DNA from: Candidatus Omnitrophota bacterium
GTDB lineage: Bacteria; Omnitrophota; Gorgyraeia; Tantalellales; Tantalellaceae
Length of the DNA stretch: 5,265 bases
NCBI GenBank assembly: GCA_013204685.1
Contig: JABMSC010000105.1
Location: forward strand, 1-5,265
Direction of reading: 5' to 3'
The notes beneath the pieces were generated by a model that saw nothing but the letters and a program-made list of their open reading frames with translations, searched no databases and was not told where the DNA came from. The position numbers and the translations under genes were made by a program. Each line of letters begins with the position of its first letter. Within the stretch, counting starts at the first letter, position 1. Positions 1-5,265 of this stretch are shown here, piece by piece.

Positions 1-597
1 GCCATGCAGGAGAGGCAGGTAACAATAGGACAAGAGACGTTCAAACTTGACGAGCCGTTTCTTGTGTTGGCTACCCAGAACCCTATCGAGCAGGAAGGAA
101 CTTATCCTTTACCTGAAGCCCAGATAGACCGTTTTATGCTGAAGATCAACATAGGTTATCCGAACAAGGAAGAAGAGCATAAGATCCTGAAGAGGATGGC
201 AGTCACTGATAAAAAACTAGATGTTAAGCCTGTGGTCTCGCCTGAAAAAATACTCGAGATTCGCAAGATAATAAACGATATTTACATGGACGAGAAAATA
301 GAAAAATACGTAGTGGATATTGTTTTTGCTACACGCCAGCCGAAAGATTACGGGCTTGATGATCTTGATGGCATGATCGATTACGGGGCTTCACCACGAG
401 CGTCTATTTATCTGACCCTTGCCGCTAAAGCATATGCTTTTGTGCAGAGACGCGGGTATGTCACACCTCAGGATATTAAGTCAATTGGCCCTGATGTTTT
501 AAGGCACAGGGTGATCCCCAGTTACGAAGCCGAGGCGGAGGACAAAACATCGGAAGATATGATCAAGAGAATATTTGATGAGGTAGAGGTACCATAA
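1..597 (+). CDS. moxR: MoxR family AAA+ ATPase, 5'-truncated by the window
   Basis: C-terminal part of a MoxR-type AAA+ ATPase, a cytosolic ATP-driven chaperone-like protein that usually acts with VWA-domain partners. The reading frame is already open at base 1. The ATG at 4 is internal, because AMQERQVTIG is a conserved mid-protein MoxR segment. Family members are about 310-330 aa, so roughly 120-130 residues carrying Walker A and B lie upstream. Counting from that Met, sensor 1 is in VLATQNP (Asn26), the arginine-finger motif is EAQIDRF (Arg43) and sensor 2 is GASPRAS (Arg132), followed by the helical lid. All AAA+ motifs expected in this portion are intact. The TAA stop lies 3 nt before the DUF58 start, so the two genes are tightly coupled. 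The family is certain; the substrate is unknown. Confidence 0.95.
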   Translation, partial: AMQERQVTIGQETFKLDEPFLVLATQNPIEQEGTYPLPEAQIDRFMLKINIGYPNKEEEHKILKRMAVTDKKLDVKPVVSPEKILEIRKIINDIYMDEKIEKYVVDIVFATRQPKDYGLDDLDGMIDYGASPRASIYLTLAAKAYAFVQRRGYVTPQDIKSIGPDVLRHRVIPSYEAEAEDKTSEDMIKRIFDEVEVP

Positions 598-600
598 GCT

Positions 601-1482
601 ATGATCCCCAAAGAAGTAATCAGCAAGATCAAGAGAATGCAGATCACGACATCCCGGAAGGTAACGGATGTTTTTGCCGGGCAGTATAAAAGTGTCTTCA
701 AAGGTATGGGTATAGAGTTTGACGAAGTCCGTGAATATCTGCCGGGAGATGAGATCCGCTCGATCGACTGGAACGTTACAGCCCGTATGGGACATCCATA
801 TATAAAGAAATATGTCGAAGAACGACAGCTTACCATTATGCTTCTTCTCGATGTTTCCATGTCATGCCGTTACGGAACGGTCGGGCGCATCAAGAGTGAG
901 CTGGCGGCAGAGCTTTGTTCAGTTATAGCGTTTTCAGCGATAAGTAATAACGATAAAGTCGGTATGGCTACTTTTACCGATCGTGTAGAAAAGTTTATCC
1001 CCCCCAGAAAAGGAACACGTCATGTATTACGTGTAATAAGAGAAGCTCTTTACAATAAACCGGAAGGCACAGGAACTGACATAAATAACGTTCTTGAGTA
1101 TCTTAATAATGTCACTACGCGCAGCACAATAACTTTTATTATATCAGATTTTTTCGCACCAGACTTTAAGAAAAAACTGTCGATAACAAATAAAAGGCAC
1201 GATGTTATAGCGATCACGGTTACGGATCCTTCTGAATCAGTACTGCCAAGTGCAGGCATAGTGAAACTTCATGATGCCGAAACCGGCTTGCCGTATATTG
1301 CTGATACCTCGGATCCTCTGGCGCGCCGGAATTACAGAGTGCAGGCGAATAAGCTTAAGGATCAGAGGGCTCATATGTTTCGTTCGGTCAATGTGGACGA
1401 AGTAGCCATACGTACGGATGAGTCTTACATGGATCCCCTGATACGGTTTTTCCGTATGAGGGAGAGGAGATTGCGCAGGTAA
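601..1482 (+). CDS. DUF58 domain-containing protein with VWA-like MIDAS fold
   Basis: A 293-aa DUF58 protein, the usual partner of MoxR and encoded next to it. The family signature runs from about residue 26 to 90: FKGMGIEFDEVREYLPGD, then IRSIDWNVTARMG, then a hydrophobic strand leading into the metal site. A complete MIDAS can be read: Asp84-x-Ser86-x-Ser88, Thr157 or Thr159 in GTGTD, and Asp183 in ISDFF, so Mg2+/Mn2+ binding is likely. There is no signal peptide or membrane segment, so this is the short cytosolic form of the family. The residue after the DxSxS motif is Cys89, where the VWA genes in this operon have Met. The ATG at 601 is preceded by GAGGT at 586-590 with a 10-nt spacer. 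The C-terminal tail is Arg-rich. Function is known only by association with MoxR. Confidence 0.95.
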   Translation: MIPKEVISKIKRMQITTSRKVTDVFAGQYKSVFKGMGIEFDEVREYLPGDEIRSIDWNVTARMGHPYIKKYVEERQLTIMLLLDVSMSCRYGTVGRIKSELAAELCSVIAFSAISNNDKVGMATFTDRVEKFIPPRKGTRHVLRVIREALYNKPEGTGTDINNVLEYLNNVTTRSTITFIISDFFAPDFKKKLSITNKRHDVIAITVTDPSESVLPSAGIVKLHDAETGLPYIADTSDPLARRNYRVQANKLKDQRAHMFRSVNVDEVAIRTDESYMDPLIRFFRMRERRLRR

Positions 1483-1503
1483 AGGCAAAGCGGTAAGAGA
1501 GAG

Positions 1504-2466
1504 ATGTCAAAAAAAATAAAATACATCATATTGTTTTCCGTTCTTGTATTTGCGTCGGCGATCAGCCAGAAGTCTATTGCTGAAGACCAGAAGAGTACGC
1601 CCATAGAGCTTAAAGCGGTAGTAGACAAAGAAGAGGTTTATATCGGTGACAGGATAAAATTTACGGTCACAGCTTATTATGACCCTAAATATGAAGTTTT
1701 ATTTCCTGTCGAGCCTGAAAACCTGGGAGATTTTACTTTTGTAGAGTCCTTACCCAGCCGCTTTCTTTTGGGTGAGAAAGGTTCGAAAGGCAGGAAGTTA
1801 TCGGGATATGAATATGTACTGACAGTATACGAAACGGGCCTCCACATAGTACCACCCGTTAAGGTGAAGTATAAGACTTCTAAAGACGCGGACTGGCTCA
1901 CAACAGAAAGCCCCAAGGCTGCTGTAGAAGTTTTAAGTCTCCTGACAGGAAGCGACAAGGATATAAAGGATATAAAGGGCCTCATTGTTTTCAACATTGA
2001 TTTGTCTAAGATCTTTATCGTTTTATTGGTTTTGGCAGTGTGTTTGGTAATATGGTTTTTGTGGAGGAGGAGAAAGAGACGTATTGAAGAAGAGCTGAGG
2101 AGGATAAAACCCGCACATGAGATAGCTTACGAAGAGCTAAGGGAGCTGAAAAAGATGGATTTGCCCGCTCAGGGCAGGATCAAGGAATACTACTTTATAC
2201 TCTCTGACATAATCAGGCGTTATCTGGAGAACAGGTTCGCGTTCAGGGCGCCTGAGATGACAACCGAGGAATTTATGCAGTCTATAAAAAAGTCTCCGAA
2301 ACTAGCTGATAAGCACAAGGAACTGTTGAAAGAATTTTTGTTTCGCTGCGATATGGTTAAGTTTGCTAAATATGGTCCGACGCCTCTGGAGATGCTTGAC
2401 AGCTTCAAAGCGGCGGAAACCCTTGTTGATGAAACGAGGTTCGTTGAGGAGGATACCGAAGGATGA
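1504..2466 (+). CDS. short BatD-like / DUF4381-type membrane protein
   Basis: A 320-aa bitopic membrane protein. Residues 1-26 look like a cleavable signal peptide (Lys-rich start, hydrophobic core, SIA before Glu27). Residues 33-145 are rich in beta-strand patterns and form one Ig-like periplasmic domain starting IELKAVVDKEEVYIGD, typical of BatD N-terminal repeats. A linker with DIKDIKG precedes one membrane helix at about 169-187, then a basic stop-transfer block (RRRKRR). Residues 200-312 are a helical cytosolic domain with EYYFILSDIIRRYLENRF and RCDMVKFAKY, patterns I associate with DUF4381/BatD-like proteins. It is much shorter than multi-domain BatD, which may lie downstream of the window. 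It starts 21 nt after the DUF58 gene; AAGAGAGAG at 1495-1503 directly before the ATG is a poorly spaced ribosome site. It likely links the periplasmic VWA proteins to cytosolic MoxR/DUF58 (inference). Confidence 0.85.
   Translation: MSKKIKYIILFSVLVFASAISQKSIAEDQKSTPIELKAVVDKEEVYIGDRIKFTVTAYYDPKYEVLFPVEPENLGDFTFVESLPSRFLLGEKGSKGRKLSGYEYVLTVYETGLHIVPPVKVKYKTSKDADWLTTESPKAAVEVLSLLTGSDKDIKDIKGLIVFNIDLSKIFIVLLVLAVCLVIWFLWRRRKRRIEEELRRIKPAHEIAYEELRELKKMDLPAQGRIKEYYFILSDIIRRYLENRFAFRAPEMTTEEFMQSIKKSPKLADKHKELLKEFLFRCDMVKFAKYGPTPLEMLDSFKAAETLVDETRFVEEDTEG
1960..1977 (+). repeat. two tandem copies of GATATAAAG in the BatD-like gene
   Basis: Two perfect 9-bp copies encode DIK-DIK (residues 153-158) in the linker just before the membrane helix. 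A DI[KR]DIK linker is, as far as I recall, common in this protein family, so the repeat probably reflects protein conservation rather than a DNA element. Confidence 0.7.
2447..2458 (+). promoter_or_regulatory. strong ribosome binding site of batA (AGGAGGATACCG)
   Basis: A perfect AGGAGG at 2447-2452 lies 10 nt before the ATG at 2463, inside the last codons of the preceding gene (Glu-Asp-Thr). A second in-frame ATG at 2466 would leave a 13-nt spacer, so 2463 is the better start, giving an ATGA overlap with the upstream stop. The same 12 bases recur before batB. Confidence 0.85.
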
Positions 2467-3467
2467 TGCAGCTGGCTAATCCATGGGCCTTGATACTGTG
2501 CCTCTTTATACCGCTTTTGGTGTATCTGGCCTCAAGATTCAGGAACAGAATGGAAAGCTCACTTCGTTTTTCCAAGGGTGATCTGGTCTCAGGCATTAGA
2601 CCCACGTGGAAGATTGTATTGGGCAATAAACTGATTTACCTGCGCGGGATAGCATTACTGCTGATCATTGTTGCGTTCGCTCGTCCGCAATCTTCAACTT
2701 CGGAAACCAAGGTATATACAGAAGGAATAGACATAGTTCTTGCTGTTGACACTTCAAGCAGTATGAGAGCGATGGATTTTGAAATACGCGGCAGGCGCGT
2801 AGAACGCTTGGATGTTGTTAAGGACGTTGTATCAAACTTTGTTGAGAGAAGGCCCAATGACAGGATAGGGATAGTAGCTTTCGCGGGTTATGCGTATACG
2901 GTATGCCCGCTTACACTGGACCATGACTGGCTTGAGAAAAATCTTGAACGTATTCATATCGGTATGATGGAAGATGGAACGGCCATCGGTTCAGCTGTCA
3001 GCGCAGCGCTTAACCGGCTTAAGGATACCGAAACAAAAGAAAAAGTGATCATCTTACTTACGGACGGACGGAACAATGCCGGAAGGATATCACCGATGGT
3101 GGCAGCGGAAGCGGCCGAGGCTTTGGGGGTCAGGGTGTACACTATCGGTGCCGGGACAAAGGGACTAGCACCTTACCCCGTAAAAGACATGTTCGGGGAT
3201 ATAGTGTTAAGGCCAATACCGGTTGAGATTGATGAGGAATTGCTTGAAGAGATAGCACAGATGACACACGGAGAATATTTCAGGGCCACTGACACTAGAT
3301 CTTTAGAGAATATTTACGACAGGATAGACAAGCTCGAGAAGACCAGGATGGAGGAAGTTGGATACAACATCTATAACGAGCTTTTCAACTTTGTTCTTAT
3401 ACCCGGGCTTGCCCTATTGCTCCTGGAGATTTTTTTATCAAACACTCTTTTTAGGAGGATACCGTAG
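2463..3467 (+). CDS. batA: BatA-type VWA domain membrane protein
   Basis: A 334-aa inner-membrane VWA protein of the Bat (aerotolerance) family. Membrane helices are at about residues 7-23 and 58-75, with a basic loop between them, and at about 308-327. By the positive-inside rule the loop and the RRIP tail are cytosolic and the VWA domain (about 88-295) is periplasmic. The MIDAS is complete: Asp96-x-Ser98-x-Ser100 in DTSSSM, Thr173 in EDGTAIG, and Asp201 in LLTDGRNN. The family-typical FAGYAYTVCPLTLD places a lone periplasmic Cys at 148. The ARP motif after helix 2 (residues 73-75) matches BatB's MRP. The gene overlaps the BatD-like stop by ATGA and has a perfect AGGAGG site. Length and motifs are those of a complete, functional protein. 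Metal-dependent binding of a partner (MoxR complex, BatB or BatC) is inferred from the family. Confidence 0.93.
   Translation: MMQLANPWALILCLFIPLLVYLASRFRNRMESSLRFSKGDLVSGIRPTWKIVLGNKLIYLRGIALLLIIVAFARPQSSTSETKVYTEGIDIVLAVDTSSSMRAMDFEIRGRRVERLDVVKDVVSNFVERRPNDRIGIVAFAGYAYTVCPLTLDHDWLEKNLERIHIGMMEDGTAIGSAVSAALNRLKDTETKEKVIILLTDGRNNAGRISPMVAAEAAEALGVRVYTIGAGTKGLAPYPVKDMFGDIVLRPIPVEIDEELLEEIAQMTHGEYFRATDTRSLENIYDRIDKLEKTRMEEVGYNIYNELFNFVLIPGLALLLLEIFLSNTLFRRIP
3453..3464 (+). promoter_or_regulatory. strong ribosome binding site of batB (AGGAGGATACCG)
   Basis: AGGAGG at 3453-3458 lies 9 nt before the ATG at 3468, inside the last codons of batA (Arg-Arg-Ile-Pro). It fixes the batB start over the later Met codon at 3489. 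The batA stop TAG directly abuts this ATG. The 12 bases equal those at 2447-2458 but are read in a different frame by the upstream gene. Confidence 0.85.
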
Positions 3468-4481
3468 ATGAGGTTTGGAGCGCCTTATATGGCAGCATGG
3501 TTATGGATGGTACCCGCGGTTATTTTCTTTTTTATGCTGGTTTACCGCTCGAGAGAAAATATCATGCGGCGCTTTGCATCCAGTAAGCTGCTTGATGAGA
3601 TCTCCGGTTCTTTCAGCAAGAGAAGGGTGAAGATCAAAAATGCGCTGATCATAATAGCTATTACCCTTATTCTGGTAGCTCTTATGAGGCCCCAGTGGGG
3701 TTTTCAATGGCAGGAGGTTCGCCAGCAGGGGATTGATATACTGATCGCGCTGGATACGTCGAACAGCATGCTTGCGGAGGATGTTCTGCCCAATAGGATC
3801 GACAGGGCAAAACTGGCGATAAGGGATCTTGTCCGGAAACTCCACGGGGACAGGGTGGGGCTTATAGCTTTTGCCGGGACAGCCTTCCTGCAATGTCCTT
3901 TGACGATAGATTATGATGGGTTTCTTCTTTCGCTTAATGACGTAAGCGTTAATACAATACCGGTTGGCGGGACTTCTCTGGCTAGAGCCATATACACCGC
4001 CATTAACAGCTATGAAGGCGGTAAGAAAGAGCATAAGATACTTATCGTTATTACTGATGGCGAGGATTTAGAAGGTGGAGTGGATGAGGCCATTCAAGCG
4101 GCAAGGGCGAACGGGATAGAAATATTTTGTGTGGGCATAGGATCTCAAGCGGGAGAACTTATACCCATGAAGGATAACAGGGGAAAACAGGTTTTTCTTA
4201 AAGATGCCGAAGGCAATATGGTTAAGACATACCTGAACGAAGGGCCACTTCAAAAAATGGCCATTGAAACGGGCGGCATGTATATCAGAGCCTCTGGTGC
4301 GGAATTCGGGCTTGATCTTATTTATAATGAAAGACTTTCAAAACTGGAGAAACAGGATTTTAAAAGTAAAATGGAGAAACGTTATCACGAGAGGTTCCAG
4401 TATCCCCTCGGGTTTGTGCTTCTATTACTTTTTATTGAACCCTTGGTAGGGAACAGAAAAAAAGAGTCGAAGAGGACATAA
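3468..4481 (+). CDS. batB: BatB-type VWA domain membrane protein
   Basis: A 337-aa paralogue of the preceding gene with the same plan: helices at about residues 8-26 and 57-73, a strongly basic loop between them, a VWA domain at about 88-290, then a helix at about 311-327 and a basic tail (NRKKESKRT). This again predicts a periplasmic VWA domain. The MIDAS residues fall at the same numbers as in BatA: Asp96, Ser98 and Ser100 in DTSNSM; then Thr169 in GGTS and Asp197 in VITDGED. LMRPQWGFQWQEVRQQGIDI before the first VWA strand is typical of BatB. CPLT recurs with Cys143. The gene starts right after the batA stop, so translation is coupled. In the Bat model BatA and BatB form a membrane complex with BatC; that is family knowledge, not visible here. 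The protein looks intact. Confidence 0.93.
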   Translation: MRFGAPYMAAWLWMVPAVIFFFMLVYRSRENIMRRFASSKLLDEISGSFSKRRVKIKNALIIIAITLILVALMRPQWGFQWQEVRQQGIDILIALDTSNSMLAEDVLPNRIDRAKLAIRDLVRKLHGDRVGLIAFAGTAFLQCPLTIDYDGFLLSLNDVSVNTIPVGGTSLARAIYTAINSYEGGKKEHKILIVITDGEDLEGGVDEAIQAARANGIEIFCVGIGSQAGELIPMKDNRGKQVFLKDAEGNMVKTYLNEGPLQKMAIETGGMYIRASGAEFGLDLIYNERLSKLEKQDFKSKMEKRYHERFQYPLGFVLLLLFIEPLVGNRKKESKRT

Positions 4482-4537
4482 ATTGGTAATTAGTTTTCCC
4501 CGAACCACTCGTTTTACTCGGGCTCGGGACAGGCAGA
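4482..4537 (+). other. batB-batC intergenic gap with weak inverted repeat
   Basis: This 56-nt gap is the longest in the operon. CCCGA at 4499-4503 can pair with TCGGG at either 4518-4522 or 4524-4528; the second pairing adds two G-C pairs after one mismatch. CTCGGG occurs twice in tandem at 4517-4528. No T-run follows, so it is not a convincing terminator. The downstream arm overlaps the GGGA (4526-4529) just before the weak batC ribosome site, which would allow modest translational tuning. That role is a guess. Confidence 0.35.
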
Positions 4538-5265
4538 ATGAATAAAACAACGTACTTTTGTAAAAAATATATAATTGCTACGCTTGCTCTTAGTACTCTA
4601 CTTTGGGCAGGGGAGGCTAATGCTAAACCCGCCTGGGTAGAAGCCAGGAAGGCGGATAAGCTTTTCCAGGAAGGCAAATATGAAGAAGCTTTAGCGGCGT
4701 ATGATAAGGCCTTGGAGATCGTTCCCGACGACCAGAGAATACAGTACAATCGCGCTGTTACCCTTTATCGTATGGGGAATTTCGCGGGGGCAGGAGAAGC
4801 TTTCTTGCAGTCGCTTGCCAGGGGAGGAGAAAAAATAGAAAGTAATGTAGTATATAATTCTGGGAATAGTAAATTTCGTGTGGGAGACGGCACGGCAAGA
4901 TCTGATCCAGAGGATGCTTTAAAGCGTTACAAGGAGGCGGCTCAGTATTACAAAAGGTCTATGGAAGTTGACCCTGCGGACATGGATGCTAAATACAACT
5001 ATGAGTTTACGATGAAAAAGATAAAGGAAACGCAAAAGGATCAGCAGCAAGAAAAGAAGCAGGACCAGAAAGACCAGCAAGATCAACAGGATCAACAGGA
5101 CAAAAAAGATCAGCAGGATCAGAAGGATCAACAGGACAAAAAGGATCAGCAGGACAAAAAGGACCAGCAAGATCAGAAGGATCAACAGGACAAGCAAGAC
5201 CAACAGGACCAGAAGGACAAGCAGGACAAAAAAGACCAGCAGGACAAAAAAGACCAGCAGGACAA
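4538..5265 (+). CDS. batC: BatC-type secreted TPR protein with Asp/Gln/Lys tail, 3'-truncated
   Basis: An open frame of 242 codons with no stop before the window end. Residues 1-29 form a clear signal peptide (FCKK, then hydrophobic IIATLALSTLLWAG, then ANA before Lys30), so the protein is exported to the periplasm. Residues 31-64 are a canonical TPR (EARKADKLFQEGKYEEALAA...), 66-98 a second TPR, and 102-147 a third that begins YNSGNSKFRVGDG and carries a short insertion. The DAKYNYEFTMKKIKE helix (150-164) caps the TPR stack. From about residue 167 the protein turns into a Lys/Gln/Asp array that runs off the window. TPR proteins in this operon slot are BatC-like and often have Gln-rich tails (family recollection). 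The ATG at 4538 is the only plausible start, since the frame is closed by TAA at 4487 with no ATG, GTG or TTG between. Its ribosome site (AGG, 4-nt spacer, or GGGA, 8-nt spacer) is weak compared with the sites before batA and batB. Confidence 0.9.
   Translation, partial: MNKTTYFCKKYIIATLALSTLLWAGEANAKPAWVEARKADKLFQEGKYEEALAAYDKALEIVPDDQRIQYNRAVTLYRMGNFAGAGEAFLQSLARGGEKIESNVVYNSGNSKFRVGDGTARSDPEDALKRYKEAAQYYKRSMEVDPADMDAKYNYEFTMKKIKETQKDQQQEKKQDQKDQQDQQDQQDKKDQQDQKDQQDKKDQQDKKDQQDQKDQQDKQDQQDQKDKQDKKDQQDKKDQQD
5036..5265 (+). repeat. in-frame 9-bp/18-bp tandem array encoding D-[QK]-[QK] triplets
   Basis: From BatC residue 176 an Asp occurs at exactly every third position through residue 242, giving 22 complete triplets: 11 DQQ, 5 DKK, 4 DQK and 2 DKQ. 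Just before this, acidic residues at 164, 168, 172 and 176 are spaced by four. From residue 185 a higher-order hexad is visible: alternate triplets are DQQ in 9 of 10 cases and the others all carry Lys. At DNA level the array is degenerate in third positions, but it keeps perfect 18-bp copies at 5225-5242 and 5243-5260, and a 23-bp identity between 5117-5139 and 5171-5193 (54 bp apart, three 18-bp units). The array is cut by the window edge. Confidence 0.95.

Noticed and set aside
4..6. ATG at 4 as the true start of the ATPase
   Set aside because: The codon before it is in frame and matches the conserved Ala-Met-Gln-Glu-Arg of MoxR; without upstream sequence the protein would lack the nucleotide-binding Walker motifs.
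499..860. Two overlapping minus-strand open frames opposite the moxR-DUF58 junction
   Set aside because: They overlap each other and two strongly conserved plus-strand genes, and their products show no recognisable domain.
1509..1516. A8 run at codons 2-5 of the BatD-like gene as a phase-variable tract
   Set aside because: Lys-Lys codons at the start of a signal peptide explain it; a run of eight is modest and the frame is intact. Similar short runs (C7 at 999-1005, T7 at 3430-3436, A7 at 4457-4463) also lie in intact frames.
3501..4034. Minus-strand open frame of 177 codons opposite batB
   Set aside because: No family features, irregular Pro/Tyr/Arg-rich composition, and it lies wholly within a clear VWA gene on the other strand.
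4499..4528. Rho-independent terminator between batB and batC
   Set aside because: The stem is only about 5-7 pairs with a long loop and no T-run after it; the operon appears to continue into batC.
4919..5203. Minus-strand open frame giving a Leu/Val/Ile-only 'membrane' protein
   Set aside because: It is the reverse complement of the Asp/Gln/Lys array (CTG, CTT, GTC type codons) and has no ribosome site; the plus-strand frame continues a TPR gene with a signal peptide.
5036..5265. CRISPR array or DNA-level satellite
   Set aside because: The units are contiguous 9/18-bp in-frame codons without spacers, and substitutions lie mostly in third codon positions or swap Lys for Gln, as expected of a coding repeat.

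Overview
The window holds one compact operon, all on the + strand. It encodes a MoxR/Bat-type envelope system: an AAA+ ATPase, a DUF58 protein and membrane von Willebrand factor A (VWA) proteins. Gene order is moxR (5' end cut off), DUF58 protein, short BatD-like membrane protein, batA (VWA), batB (VWA), batC (TPR, 3' end cut off). This is the classic order of the Bacteroides aerotolerance-type locus, which also occurs in many other Gram-negative phyla. Two cleavable-looking signal peptides and membrane-anchored VWA proteins point to a bacterium with an inner membrane and a periplasm. Moderate GC and the family flavour would fit a candidate phylum such as Omnitrophota, but that is a guess; nothing here fixes the taxon.

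Layout: 1-597 is the C-terminal two thirds of MoxR. 601-1482 is a soluble DUF58 protein with a full MIDAS metal site. 1504-2466 is a protein with a signal peptide, one beta-type periplasmic domain, one membrane segment and a helical cytosolic domain. 2463-3467 and 3468-4481 are two paralogous VWA proteins, each with two N-terminal and one C-terminal membrane segments. 4482-4537 is the longest intergenic gap (56 nt), with a weak inverted repeat. 4538 to the window end is a secreted TPR protein that runs into a long Asp/Gln/Lys array cut by the window edge. Genes 1 to 5 are separated by 21 nt or less, and 3-4 overlap by ATGA, so they are very probably co-transcribed and translationally coupled. 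No promoter or terminator is visible.

How the parts may fit together (inference from family knowledge and the topology read here): MoxR and DUF58 would sit in the cytosol. The BatD-like protein would span the membrane. The positive-inside pattern places both VWA domains in the periplasm with the BatC TPR domain. MoxR plus MIDAS proteins recalls the AAA+/VWA pairing of Mg-chelatase. The biochemical role of Bat systems is still poorly defined; aerotolerance and envelope stress have been proposed.

The system as a whole is a known type. The parts most worth a second look are the two-level tripeptide/hexapeptide array in BatC, the identical 12-bp ribosome-binding block before batA and batB read in two different frames, and the batB-batC gap.
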